Positions 43,901 to 55,599 of a stretch of 64,000 nucleotides of DNA are shown here, in pieces. This DNA comes from Linnemannia elongata (lineage: Eukaryota > Mortierellomycota > Mortierellomycetes > Mortierellales > Mortierellaceae). The DNA lies in contig JAXBDG010000004.1 in the NCBI GenBank assembly GCA_036320915.1, positions 1,054,001 to 1,118,000 of the forward strand. Reading direction: 5' to 3'. Numbering within the stretch: position 1 is the first letter of the stretch; every line of letters begins with the position of its first letter. The position numbers were made by a program, and so were the translations under genes. The notes below the pieces were generated by a model. That model saw nothing but the letters and a program-made list of their open reading frames with translations. It ran no database searches and was not told where the DNA came from.

Positions 43901-45577
43901 CCAGCCGCGTCTCCACCACTCAGCCTCAAAACTGGACGACCGGATTGCCGACCGTCACGAGGATGCTCATCGTCTGTATATCGGGAGCGGTCATCGTATT
44001 AACGACGCGGGTTTCAGTTCTTACCGTCGTGGCTCGCCACACCAATTGGAGAAACCTGGAGCCAGCAAGTCGATGCTGAGCAGGTCATTCCCAGGACAGA
44101 GGGTGCATGCTTCACAACACTTTGAAGCACCTGCTGAAGACTTGAGTCCGTCACGGTTGCATCCAAGGAGACACCAGACTGCCCCTCATGGAGTGAACTG
44201 GGAGGGACAAGGACAGGAGAGTATTGGAAGACCTGTACCGGCACAGAAAGATGGAGAGGCGTATCCACTCTACCGGCCGGGGCCACAGGTCACTTCCACG
44301 ACTCATGAATCTACTCGTATGGTGACACGCGTGCAACATGGCTTCAGTTTGCGGAGTGCTGGCACCCACGAACTCACCGTCCCACTCAAGGTATGTGGTG
44401 TATATTTTGCATTTCCACTTCTGCGTCTGGAATAATTGCCAGGGAGAAAACTGACGCCAGTTTTTACTATTTTTATTGACATGGTTAGAATCCAAACTCT
44501 CAGCGGAAAAAGATATCCATTGACCTTCAGAGGATCCTTTCTTTACTCAAGACTCACGATCCTAGGCGGTGTACTGTCTGCTGCAATGGTGGTGACGGAC
44601 GAGATCATTCTGCACATCACCAGGACGACCTACAACAACAGCAACAGCAGCAACCTTCTCGGCCTGCCATTAAGATTGATGGCAGGCCTGTACTCATACG
44701 ACACAAGTCCTCGGCCACCACCACCACCACCCGCTCAGCAATAATTCAGCCTTCATCGTCTTCTCGCGCGGATCGTCATGCTGGCAAGATTGTGTATAGG
44801 GATGCGGTATCTGACTCTGAGTCATCGGTGTCGTCGGTGTCATCAGTATCGGACAGTGAGGTGAGGAGGAGGAGAGGGACTGCCAGGAACGAGTCGAGGG
44901 ATCATGGAGCAGGAGTCGGAGGAACGTCTTTCCCAACAAGGCAACGGAGATCGCAAAGCCAACCACCACAAGCTATCGAGACCAATGTTAGCAATACTTA
45001 CAGCACCCATAACGACCATAATGATGATGACGAAAACGATGAGCAGCACCCCCCTGAGTGGAAACTTCATGTCACGCTGTGCAAGCTGGACAAGGAGGTT
45101 CAACAGCTGCGGAAATCCCACCTGGATTTATCTGGCAAGCTGGAGCGACTTGGAAGTTCATCCAACCTCCAGCCAGCCTCTTCAGCTGCCGCCGCCGCTG
45201 ATGATGATGAGGGAGGATCCCTAAGCTTGGAGGAGCAGGAAAAGAAGCGAAAGCAGCGGCGACAGCTTCGATTGCAGCTTCAGCGGGTTGTTGATAGTCT
45301 GGAGGAAAAGGCGGAGGAGATCTTGAGTCTGCAGCATTATCTTCTGGAACAGCAACAACGGCAACAGCAGCAGCAGGAGAGTCATGAGCAGTCAGAGTCG
45401 ATTGCGTCCGAGGGCAGTCGGCTGACGCGAAAAGTCCGGAAACCTTCCGCCATCAACGTAGAGGATGATGTTGGGCAGGATGGCGACGACTTGAGCGCAG
45501 ATGAGAGGCAGATTTCTGGTGAGAGGGGGTTGAGGGTTCCCGAGAGGTTCAAGCATCGAACCGTCAATGGATCTTGA
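40958..45577 (+). CDS. CEP57-like centrosome / spindle-pole-body protein
   Basis: Four exons (40958-42031, 42148-42919, 43033-44390, 44489-45577) give 1430 residues. Family marks sit in the last exon. A short block has RKKISIDLQRILSLLKTHDP followed by RRCTVC (about residues 1074-1100). The C-terminal microtubule-binding domain runs about 1258-1357 (EWKLHVTLCKLDKEVQQL, then QLRLQLQRVVDSLEEKAEEI, LSLQHYLLEQQ). These match CEP57/CEP57L1 and the fungal Ppc89-type proteins, which anchor at the centrosome or spindle pole body and bind microtubules. Before this come a long Gln/Ser/Pro-rich disordered half, a coiled coil (about 625-745: LKKDLKQAQRELRRTRKANE; LQKQLDALEKQKEAM) and an acidic Ser/Glu repeat (ESESESESES, 43500-43560). 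The first ATG of the open frame is used. Its end faces the histone chaperone gene 173 nt away. Confidence 0.85.
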
Positions 45578-45750
45578 ATTTTGTAGACATCAGTTGCATC
45601 GAATTTCACAGCCCACAGTAAAAACATCAGATACCCGCTCCCTCACATCATGTACAGAGCAAGATTACACGCCGCTGTTTATGGGAAAGAAATACATTAC
45701 TGCTCGCAAAAAATAGTAAAAAGTTCATGGAATTGTAAGTTGCGTGCTGT

Positions 45751-47435
45751 CTAGCGGATAAAGACCTTGGCCTTCTTTTCACCATCCTGCTCACTGTCGC
45801 CCATTTCTTCCGCCTTACGCTTCTGGTTGGTATCCTCTGTTGCTGCTGCTGATGCTGCTGCGGTCTCTTGCGTCTTGACCTCCTCTGCTGTGGATGTTGG
45901 TGCTGGCGTTGGTGATGATGCGGAAGAAGATCCTGCAGCGGGCTTGATCGATTTGGGCTTGATCAGGCTGGAGATATCGATGGCTGGCTGTGCCTTTTGT
46001 TGGACTAAGACCTCGTTCAACATGGCCAGTTGTGTCTGACCCTCAGCGGGCTTCTTATTCATGTTCGCAATCAAATCCTGGGTCTATTGTTTGTGATCCA
46101 GAGGAGATGGTTAACAACTAGTCCCCTGAGAATGTCAGTCAAAACATCATTGAATATGAAAATGCATCAATATTTTACCTTCTGCTCCATTTCGCCAACC
46201 AGTTCATGCAACTCGACCAATTCGGCAGCCATCTTGGTCTCGTTCTCCGAGGCATCAATTGCACGAGCCTTGCCCTTGCCTGACGCCAACAGTCCGTTCA
46301 ATTTCTGGATCCTATCCTTTAACACATTTGACGCCTTATGAATATGTTCCTGAGTCAATTCCGATTCAGTAGGAGAATACTCCAACGCCAAAGCCAACTT
46401 GTAATGGGCCTCAGCCAACTGACGATCATCAGGTTCAAGACGAGCCTCCTTGATCGTAATCGCCTCCCTGTAGTCATTAACAGCCTGCTCAAAATTCTCC
46501 GACTCGAGAGAGACATCTCCCAGGGCAATGTGGACATCGCCCAGCTTAAGGAGGGCTTCTTCGGTGCCCATGCGGTGGAAAAGTACACGGGCCAGGTCGA
46601 GGACATCCCAGGCTACTGCGAAATCATCGGCTTCTTCCTCGCCTCCTGCGCCGCCTTCACCGCCCTCCTGACCGTCTTCGCCCTCATCCTCGTCCTCGTC
46701 GTCGTCATCATCGCCTTCGAACACGAATCTGGGGTTGCTGGGTGCTGAAGACGAGGCTAGATCAATAATCACCAAATGACGCGGCGATACCTACGGGTTA
46801 GCAAAGGACATTGACGGCGTACTTTTGATCTCAGAAATAAAAAATAAATAAACATGAAATCGCTCGTAGGAGGGGCTTACAGGTTGATCCACCGATTCCA
46901 CCGCCAGCGGCGGCAACAACAGCCTCCAGTTCCTTGTTTGACTTTTTCTCGGTCACGCCGCCGAGGACGGAGCTCTGCTGGATAGCGTGTTCGAGCAAGG
47001 CCTTGCCGTACATGAACAGCGTGTCCGCGCATTTTGTGTTTGTCTCTCCATACACCTGTCCACTGTATTGTCCCGTGGTCCAGTCCCGCAGAAAAAAAGG
47101 GTATGAAATAAAACAATGGTTGTCAGTGTTTGTTTCCCTTCAACAGACAAAAGTTCATTTTCAACTTGTCCTTTTGCCACACGTTTTCGCCACTCTTGAT
47201 ATTGTTGAGGAAACAAAACAAAAAACAAACAAACAGAAAAGAGCAAGACCTACAGCATCTCGGAGGCGAGTCCAAACTTTTCGACGGCAAGCTCATAGTC
47301 CTGAAGTGCGAATGCCTTGGCGCCCACATCGTTCAGGGCCTGGATGGCCGCTTCGGTCTCGGGGTCGATGGGTCCGTCGTACAGAAAGAGTTCCTGCTCT
47401 TGCTCTTGTTGATGCTGTTCTCCTGAGCTGTCCAT
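45751..47435 (-). CDS. NASP/Sim3/Hif1-type histone chaperone (SHNi-TPR)
   Basis: Four minus-strand exons (47435-47254, 47062-46881, 46756-46179, 46083-45751) give 424 residues. NASP-family chaperones bind H3 or H3-H4 and hand CENP-A or H3 to chromatin assembly. TPR helices are visible: AIQALNDVGAKAFALQDYEL, YGETNTKCADTLFMYGKALL and ALLKLGDVHIALGDVSLESE, followed by FEQAVNDYREAITIKEARL and LAEAHYKLALALEYSP. The second TPR is interrupted by a long acidic loop (DDDDDEDEDEGEDG), the hallmark of this family and part of its histone contact. A coiled segment (ASENETKMAAELVELHELVG) and a basic tail with KRKAEE and KKAKVFIR, a likely nuclear signal, follow. Intron 1 was placed at acceptor ATACAG to keep the frame (LGQVYGET). 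Confidence 0.92.
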
Positions 47436-48195
47436 GATAACTCTGCTTTGTGAGGTGTGTGGTTGGCGATGTAGAAGAAACAAATGGTGGAAGAGAATAG
47501 GAGATGTGTCGAAGGCGGCAAGGGTGGAGTGTGAAAACTGACTGAGAAAAGAGTTTGAAATTGAGGTTGGGGGGGGGGGGACGTTGTTTTGATGGTTGCT
47601 TCGAAACAGTCACTTGAATCGCAATTGAAGACAAAACGCGTTCACGAAAAGTCGCGTCGAGTAAAAAGAAACGGCGACGAGTTGGAAATCAAATCAGGTC
47701 AAGGCTTCTGTCAAGACAAGTCAAGAAAAAAGTCAAGGTGAGAAGGACTAAGAAAAAAAAGTCCTAATCAAGTAATAATGCAAAGCAAAGCGAAATGAGG
47801 TCAAGGGAAAATAATAAGGTAGATAATTCAAGTCATGAAAAAAGAGGCAACGTCAAGTCAAGGCAAGACAAGGAAAAAAAAGGCGCAAAGTGAGTATGAA
47901 TAACACTGGATTGTAGTTTTATTATTACTAATAATTCATTGTAGGATATGTTTTAATGTTCTTGTGGAAAGGTGGGGATGGTATCATAATTGTGGGGGTA
48001 AAGGGTTGGACTATCGATGATCAAAGAGTGGAACTTGAATATGTAACCAGACTATTCAAGAAGACTCTCCAAGACTGACCGATTCTAAAAGCAAGCCCAG
48101 TCCTCCTCTTTTGATTTTTTGGGTTTTTTTTTCTACTACTAATACTTTTGCTGCTGCTTCTTCTCCTAGTGCGCATCGAGGGTGGAAGTCGACGT
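47436..48195. other. Intergenic region, no gene seen
   Basis: Lies between two minus-strand genes. It holds the CT-rich leader of the NASP gene, a G9-10 run near 47571-47580 and, at 47680-47890, an imperfect series of short repeats around GTCAAG/TCAAGTCA (at least eight occurrences of TCAAG). The TCAAG repeats are not coding. Confidence 0.55.
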
Positions 48196-50064
48196 TTACT
48201 TGCCCCAAGCGGTCTGGTTGCGGAAGAGATCGCAGTGGTGGGGGTGCTGCAAGCAGTACTTGGGGACCAAGGGAGCGGCGAGAATGCCGCGGTCGACAAG
48301 ACGCTCACGGAAGTCCTGGATACGGGCAGAGAGCTCGGTGGCGCGCTTGAAGCCCTGAGCGTTACGGTTGCCAGACCAGAGGGACTCAGCCAAGGCAGCG
48401 GTACGGGGCCAGACCTTGGTGTCGATGTTGGTGGAATCAGCCTGCTCGGACCACATGGCGACCTCAGCACCGATGACGTGCTTGGCCTCTTCGGCGGTCA
48501 AGCCCTCGGTGAAGTCGAAGGCGTAGATGCGCTGCCAGGTCTTGTAAGGATCGCACCACGAGGCACCAGAACCGAGGTAGTTGTTCGAGGCGGGGTAGTA
48601 CGACGAAGGGTTGGCATCAAAGGCATCCTGGATGGCCTTGGGAAGTGGTGGGGGGCTGTTGACATTGTAACGGGGGTCGTTGGTGACCCATCCTCCGTGA
48701 CCGCAGTCGAGGTACAAGAAATCGGCCGAGGAGACGATGATGTCGTAACCCTTGTGGGCGAGCTTCTTGATGTTGTCGACACCCAGGTTCCAGGACTGCA
48801 TGATGACATCCTTGGGGACGGACTTGGCGGGGAAGTCGGGAGAGAGGACGACATCCTCCCACATGACCAGACGACGCGAGGGCTTGTCCTGGAAGATAGG
48901 GAGAGCCTTGTCAATGTAGTACTGGGCAAAGTCAGGGTAGGTTGCACCGGGGTGCTTCTTGAACCAATCCTGCGAGTACGAGGAGTAGTTGTAGCAGTAG
49001 GTGTGGAGCTCATCGAAACCGACGTGGAAGAAGTTGTCGGTGAAGACACCGGTCAACTCTGTGTACACATCCTTGATCAGCTTGTAGGTACCCTCGTAGG
49101 CAATGTCAAGCTGACCGGGGTTGGGCTGGACAGCAGAGTGGTGAGTCCAGCCATCGTTATCCCACCAGGAGTCGGCGCAGGTAACGGCCTTCTTGTCGAC
49201 CTGGAGCCATCCGGAGGAGGAGTGGCCGGGCATGTCGAGCTCGGGCATGACACGGACACCGCGCTCGCGACCATACTTGATGACGGCGGCAATGTCCTTC
49301 TGGGTGTAGACCTCGCGGGGAGAGTAAGCATCCTTGGTCATCTGGGGGTACTTCTTGATCTCGACGGGCCAGGACTGGTTGTCGGTGATGTGCCAGTGGA
49401 AAACGTTCATCTTGGAGTAGGCGAGGGCGTCAATCTGGCGGTAGAGCGACTTCAAGTTGTAGAAGTTGCGGGAGGTATCGTAGAGGACACCACGGTGAGC
49501 GTACTTGGGACCGTCAGCAATGTGGACGGGCTGCTCGATTTGGAGACCGCTCTTGCCGTCGCTGATGACGATCTGGTTGAGGGTCTGGAGACCGTGGAGG
49601 GCACCCCAGACGGTCTTGGCCTTGATGGTACCCTGGCCAGCAGCTGTGATATCAAGGGTGTAAGTCTCATCAACTCCGTGCTGGAGGTCGGCCTTCAAGT
49701 CGGAGACATGGACCTGAATGGTCTTGAGGGAGTGTTTGCCGTTTTTAGCGTTCTCGGCAGGGGCGGCATCGGACTCCTCCTCATCGCCACGCTTTCCGAG
49801 GACGGGGAATGGGGGGAACTCGGCGGCCGGGCGCTCCCAGGTGACGGGGGTCCATCTCTCGGACTTGATCAAGGAGGCAGTGCGAGCGTAGGCCTTGTTG
49901 AGGATGTCGTGGTTGGGTCCGACGATCTTGAAGTTGTTGTCGACCTTGACGGCTCCGGTCTTGGCCCACTGGATGGTGACAGGGGCGGGAAGAGGGTTGA
50001 CCTTAACGGCCTCAGTGACGGAGAGAGCCAAAAGACCGATGGCGGCAGCGATGGTGATCTTCAT
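48196..50064 (-). CDS. Secreted GH20 beta-N-acetylhexosaminidase
   Basis: A single exon of 622 residues. The start at 50064 gives a signal peptide (MKITIAAAIGLLALSVTEA). The frame is open further upstream, but that part is CT-rich leader. Family GH20 removes terminal GlcNAc or GalNAc and finishes chitin breakdown after chitinases. Visible marks: the N-terminal hexosaminidase-like domain, YAHRGVLYDTSRNFYNLKSL, MNVFHWHITDNQSWPVEI, VRVMPELDMPGHSSSGW, and the catalytic Asp351-Glu352 pair in FHVGFDELHTYC. Active-site Trp motifs are IMQSWNLG, LYLDCGHGGW and AEVAMWSEQAD. Where most members have HxGGDE, this one has HVGFDE. An acidic insert after a KR site (LGKRGDEEESDAAPAENAKN) looks like the propeptide-type region of fungal enzymes. 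Likely role: wall turnover and chitin use outside the cell. Confidence 0.95.
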   Translation of the reverse strand: MKITIAAAIGLLALSVTEAVKVNPLPAPVTIQWAKTGAVKVDNNFKIVGPNHDILNKAYARTASLIKSERWTPVTWERPAAEFPPFPVLGKRGDEEESDAAPAENAKNGKHSLKTIQVHVSDLKADLQHGVDETYTLDITAAGQGTIKAKTVWGALHGLQTLNQIVISDGKSGLQIEQPVHIADGPKYAHRGVLYDTSRNFYNLKSLYRQIDALAYSKMNVFHWHITDNQSWPVEIKKYPQMTKDAYSPREVYTQKDIAAVIKYGRERGVRVMPELDMPGHSSSGWLQVDKKAVTCADSWWDNDGWTHHSAVQPNPGQLDIAYEGTYKLIKDVYTELTGVFTDNFFHVGFDELHTYCYNYSSYSQDWFKKHPGATYPDFAQYYIDKALPIFQDKPSRRLVMWEDVVLSPDFPAKSVPKDVIMQSWNLGVDNIKKLAHKGYDIIVSSADFLYLDCGHGGWVTNDPRYNVNSPPPLPKAIQDAFDANPSSYYPASNNYLGSGASWCDPYKTWQRIYAFDFTEGLTAEEAKHVIGAEVAMWSEQADSTNIDTKVWPRTAALAESLWSGNRNAQGFKRATELSARIQDFRERLVDRGILAAPLVPKYCLQHPHHCDLFRNQTAWGK

Positions 50065-51070
50065 GTTTGGAGTAGTTGAAGGAAGGGAAGGGGTTGAGAG
50101 TTGTAGAGGAAGGGAGAAGGATGGAGAAGAGAAGTGAGGGAGAGGGAGGGTAGTAAAGTAGTAAGGGAAGGGAGGTTGGTTGGTTGAGAGACAAGGAGAA
50201 AAAAAAAAGGCGGAGGAAGGGGATTCTTTTATAGGATTTTTTGGATGGTTGGAGGGTTGGTTCAAAGCAGGAACCAGGATGGGTTTCCTTTTTTCGTTGA
50301 CTGTGGCAAAGGGTAGAAGATGCAATTGCGCCTGCAATGAATAAATAAAATAGATTACAGAGAGAGGGATAGAATACACTGCATCTTTAGAAAGGAGGGA
50401 TGAGAGCAAAAACAGGGTTGACGCAGGGAAGGGAGGAGGGGAGGGGAGGGAAAGGGAAGAGGAATAGTGTGCCAACGACAACAAAACAACGGCTTTGGGG
50501 TGGATGGCATCCGAGGCTTAACCTTCTCATTCTTAGTGCCAAATAGTACGAGGCTCACATATCACACTTTTTTGTGAACTTTTTTTGTTTATGCGAAGGA
50601 ATTGGATTGTATCCCACTCGCTAACACTCACCCACTCAATTGATGTTTGCCATTGCACTCTTACAGGGTAGCAGAGCGGGAGTCGACTCTGCCTCTTGTC
50701 CGGCCCTCACTTTTGAAAGCAGCGTCTGCTCCCCTTACACATTCCAGCCCCGTCCCCCTCCCATACATTGTTTTGATGCTTGCGTGTCATCTTTCTTTTG
50801 TTGGTTTCGTTACTGTTCTTGGTCTTACCAAGAGGAGGTTGGGCGAGCTGTCGTTTTCTTAGAGCAATCGAGACACAACGATGAAAACATGCGGCAGAGG
50901 GAACAATGGTGATGATGTCCATTTTTTTTTTTTTTTTGGAAGGGTAGAGAAGAACAAAACAAAACAAAGAAAGAGAATCGAAGAACGGTCGGTTGTGTGA
51001 GCCGTGGTTGCGGCGATGGATTGGAGAGAGAGAGGAGAGGACAGTGAGACAAGAGAGCTGTAAACAAGAG
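50065..51070 (-). promoter_or_regulatory. Upstream region of the hexosaminidase gene
   Basis: The plus strand is GA-rich at 50080-50220 and 50390-50470, so the coding-strand leader is pyrimidine-rich. A T/A-rich patch with AAATAAAATAG near 50340 and a T-run at 50922-50938 are present. No gene seen. Confidence 0.5.
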
Positions 51071-54000
51071 AGGAGAGAGAGGGAAGAGAGTGAGAAAGGG
51101 TTGTCCGTGGACCAGTCAGATTAGATGGACGATGGCAATGTGATTGGCCGAGCTTATTGGTGGCACGCCAACCTTATTGATCGTGCCTGACTGACTGGTT
51201 GATTCCTCTTTCAATAAGAATTGGTCCGACTGAATATCTATCTCCTTCACTGCTTGTTTGTTTAGTTGCTTGCGTGTACTACTGTTGTTGATATGAACCC
51301 TCTCTCCTCCAATCTCCTGAACAACTCACTTGCTCTATCCCTCGCCTCTGTCTTCCCTAATGATATCTACTCTCCATCAAATGTTTAATCCACTCGCTGC
51401 TCAAATTGTTTAAAACTGTGAAGACAACAGAACTCTACATTCCGTCGACGATGATGATATCCAGTGGTTCACCAAGGGCTACTCTGATGGCTACTTACCC
51501 TGATGGAAGAAAATGTCGCGTGCCCCTTCCACACTTTTTTTCGAGACTCCGGTCGGCCTCCATTGGGAATTGTGGCTTTGATCCATTCAAGCTCACGCCC
51601 TAATGCATATTTTACAACTCCACCATTTCTTTTGTTCGCATTACCCAAAATGAACAAGAATATTAAGGTGAGGCCTACGCAGAGACGAATAAAGAAAGGA
51701 ATGAATTACAAAAAGAGTCCTGTCAGTTCACGATCGAAAAGAAAAGAGAAAGAGAAAGAAAGGAGAGCCGAATGCAGATAAAATGCGATCGCGTCCCTGA
51801 TTGTGACCAAACCTTAATGACCGACACGGAAGAAGAACAGGATTGGTCCGCAATTTGACGTGAGCATTTTTGTCTACTCAGGGTCAACGGACAATGGGAG
51901 AGAGAAAGGGACGGATTGAAGAGAGAGAATAGCAGGAAGTGAGCGAGAAAAAATATGGACAACAAAAACAAAGACGAGAAACAGGAAGACTGAAATGAAG
52001 AGAGCCTTTGATGGATGTCTGCTCACTCACATTTTGATCTCTTATCGAAGGTGCCACCCAAATTGGAAAGTTGGAAAACCTAACACATACATACATCCGC
52101 GCAGTCGGCCTGTTACCAAACTATCCATGCATTACTTCATACTATGTCGGGCAATGCACCCATCCTCAATGCACCTTTCATGGACCTAACAACTCTTCTC
52201 AGTTTTTGCTCGTCCGCTTTTAGATTGGAAAAGGATTTTATTTTCTGGGGCTGTTGATACTTAACGCACGTTGCTTCGTCCTTCTTTCGCACTCAAAAAC
52301 TTTTTCTTGGACCATTGGGTTTGCTTTTGGGCTTTATTTCCACTTTTGATTTTCTTGCCTTCTTACATTAACACCTTTTACCTTATTATTTGTTCGTTGG
52401 GATGCAAGCAAGCATACAATGGCTGAAGAATGAACAAAGCCCTGAGCCTCGAACAGTGGATTGGCTATCAAAAAGTAATGAGTCTATTGTTTATTAAATG
52501 GTAAACAGAATGCACTAGAAAAAAAAAATAAATGCAACCCCATTGTCATTTTCAATGAAGAGGTGGCAACAAGAAACAAAAAGTTAGTCGCTAATAATAG
52601 AGATTCCCGCATCGAAGAACAGACCTCTTTGTCAGAGATGTTTACTTGCAGAGTTTTGTTTTCTTTGTAGCCGCAAGGAACAGTCTAGCCAGTGAGAGAG
52701 ACGGTGGCCGACATAAGCTAAAACAAAACAACTAAATGAACTTGGCGATCCATCTTATCATGAAAGGAGGAGATTAACCATGGCTCCTACACTAAGTCTC
52801 GCAAACACAAAATGCGCATTCCGAGAATAAGAAAAACAAATAAAACACCGACAAATATGGCCTGCATAATCGTGGAGAGGATCTGACTACGTCTTGCATG
52901 TCCTCAGAGTAATATTCCGAAAAATGTAGTCGATTACCGTTAGGGTGTAGGCTAGATTGATCCTAGCTGAATGTTTTTTTTTCTTCTTTGAGGAATGGCA
53001 GACTAAGCCCTGACCTAACGAACATTCGCTGCAAAGCTAAGGGGTCGAAATACTAGTGTCGATTGAGAGTGTTCTTTGTAAGACTCTTTTAGAGGGCGTA
53101 CAGTACCTGATTATCTCGTACATTCAGGGTCCAGATCCGGCTGATTACCTGCAATTTCTAAAGGGAAGAAAAAAGGAGAGCTCCTTCCTTAGACCGGTCA
53201 TGAGAATGAACCTTGGCTTTTCATTCAACACCTATGATGTGTTTACCCTCCTCCTCTTCTATCTCCCATCTTTCAACCTCATCTCATTCTTGTCCGTTGG
53301 ATTGATATGTTTCCTGTGATCGTAACGGGCTCTGTTCCACATTAATCCCGTTGGAGGATTATGAAAATTGCCCATCGTCCAGTTAAAAACACTTTTTGAA
53401 CTAAAGAACAACAAGAGCAATCCACTTTTCTACTGAAGAGTGAGAAGACAGATGACTGACAGACGTAAACAATAACGGTAGCAAAAACAGTAACAAAAAC
53501 AGCGACAACAAAGAGAGCCTCCCCACAACTTTTTATGTCGAGCCGATAAAGTTTCTGTTCAAATGTATCCATGGCAACTTTCTATTATCTCTCCTCCGTC
53601 AAAGGTTCTAGCTCCTCACTTCCTCGTCTTCTCTCTCTCTCACTCGTCCCTCACATCTTTGTCAATCGTACGCTGCACAACAACAAACAAAACAGACGAT
53701 GGAGAATATGACGGAAACAACATCCGTTTTTCTCGATACCCTTTTCTAAACTGAACGCGGCGGGCAAGTTCATACAAGTCATCCGTGCATAGTGCTAAAG
53801 GTATCATTTCATGCATGATACGATATCTTTTGCTAACAAAACGCGGCGTGTCCTTGACAGGTCAAGCACTATTTCTACTCTCTTCAATTGCCAAAATCGA
53901 TGGGAGATGATTCAGCAACACGGCGGGCGGGACGATATAACGAAAGGTCAGCCTTCCATGAATTCCATCCTGCCAGAACGCGCATTCCTCATGGTACTCT

Positions 54001-55350
54001 TGTAACTATTCCACGTTTCATTTGCGCCTTGGATGTAGGAGGATAAGGCGCATTTTTCTTCCTCTTCCCAATTCAACTCTTTTCACCCACCTCACGTCAT
54101 ACGATGCATGATCAAAGGTGGGAGCGAACAATGCGTCAATGCTTCAGCAATGTTTCCGTACACCTGGCAGGTAAAGAAAAGTACTGAAGAGAGGTATCCC
54201 AAATTGTCCCCGGAGGATTGCTCTGGTAAGGGGACTGACCACTCTTTGGGTACGAAGAGAAAGAAAAGGTCCAAGAAGAATCGATTAGATCTGAGAGCAA
54301 AGGGAGAGAACATGACCTGCTGCTTTGCTCATCTCTACGCCAGACCCCCTCTTTCATTGTCTGCTCTTTGTACTTCTGTCAATGTATCGCTGTTCTTGTC
54401 GTATTTCTTGTTTTTTATTTTGTTTTATCTCACGTTGCACACACGCGGCAAATTGAACTCTTTTTTTTCACAATCGTCGTTTTTGTTCCAATCAACGATG
54501 AATGTGGAGCAGAAGAACAGGATTGTACTCTTTTTTTTTCTGTTCCATGGTGGCCCTTTCGCGAGTTCTGTGCTGGCGCCCTGTTTACTCAGCGCAGCAA
54601 AGTCAATGTGGTCTAAAGAAAGAAATAGGGGATTGAGGGTTCATGGTGCATTGAAAGAGTGTAGAGAGCGATTGTTTCGATGGATTGGGGCTAACCTTAG
54701 AAGAAAGAAACACACACGCACTCTGTCTCTCCCTCTTCTTTCTGAGTTGTCGGTAAAGAGATGGGGACACCTTTCTTTTGCAGATAACGATCAGAACAAA
54801 AAAAAATCATAATGGTTGGAAAGAAGCAATTACACCAACAGAAACAGCGAGGTGAGCGATATTTTGTTGTCCTGTAGGAACCAATGGACCAAGACATACC
54901 CCAACTCATTTAGTTCAGGTTAAAAATGAAGGCGTAAGCAAACACAAGCGAGGGGAGAAGAAGGTATGGTTCGCTCCATCGATGGGACGATAGTGAACAA
55001 GCGAGCAATGCCAACGGATTGCTGAGCACCTCCTCTTCCACATCCCCAACACGCCGGGTGCATTTGTAAAAAGCGAAGACAACAGAGAATGGTGTTGCCA
55101 ATCCTAGCTACGACTAGGGGGTTGTTTTTCGGAGAATGGTAGTCTAGACTCGCGTCATCTCATAATGGCTTTCTAATAGCAAGTTTATGCCGCCTTGTAG
55201 CTTGCAAGACCCCGTTATGTTTTCTCCTCTAATTTCAGCTCCTTCATTCACGAACTCACAGAAAAGGCGCATGCGTTATGTAAACCAGTAGCGGCTCCCT
55301 GTCAAACCTCGAAAGTTGTTTAGTTCCCACATGTACAACTCGTTTGGTGT
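51071..55350. other. Gene-poor stretch, no gene supported
   Basis: More than 4 kb with lower GC than the rest and no frame that carries a recognisable domain, splice-joined pair or codon pattern like the neighbours. The longest frame, 54108-54812 on plus, is rich in Phe/Leu/Ser/Lys from T- and A-runs and I do not accept it. No tRNA cloverleaf was found by eye. It may be decayed transposon or long regulatory DNA. Confidence 0.5.
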
Positions 55351-55404
55351 GCATCCCATCCGGTAGCAGTGTCTTTATTTCCAGCGCGATGGTGTGTTGC
55401 TCGA

Positions 55405-55453
55405 GCAGGATACCACTACACTACAGCAGTAAAGAATAAAGAATAAAGAATAC
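55405..55453 (-). other. tRNA-like A-box with adjacent AAAGAAT repeats (possible SINE relic)
   Basis: On the minus strand, 55423-55413 read TAGTGTAGTGG, a full match to the pol III A-box consensus, followed by TATC as in many tRNA D-arms. Next to it on plus lie three AAAGAAT units (55431-55452). No convincing B-box (GGTTCGANTCC) follows within 100 nt, and no cloverleaf folds by eye. It may be a tRNA-derived relic or chance. Confidence 0.25.
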
Positions 55454-55599
55454 AAGGCTGTTTCGGCCTTCTAACGAATATGATCGCCACCAGTCGTCCC
55501 GCCAGCACTGTTGTGTAAGCACTCACTCAGTGTCGCGAGGGTTTTGTTGGAGCGGAGTCCGCAAGTAGTCCGTGGGTGATCCTCGGGAATGTTCGCTAT

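Noticed and set aside
48148..50079. A 643-residue open frame on plus, antisense to the hexosaminidase gene
   Set aside because: It is the exact mirror of a strongly biased coding sequence. It is rich in Val/Gly/Leu/Asp, has no domain, and its limits simply follow the sense gene. Long antisense frames are expected when the sense gene avoids certain codons.
54108..54812. 234-residue frame in the gene-poor region
   Set aside because: Composition follows T- and A-runs (Phe, Leu, Lys, Ser), there is no recognisable motif, and no CT-rich leader precedes it.
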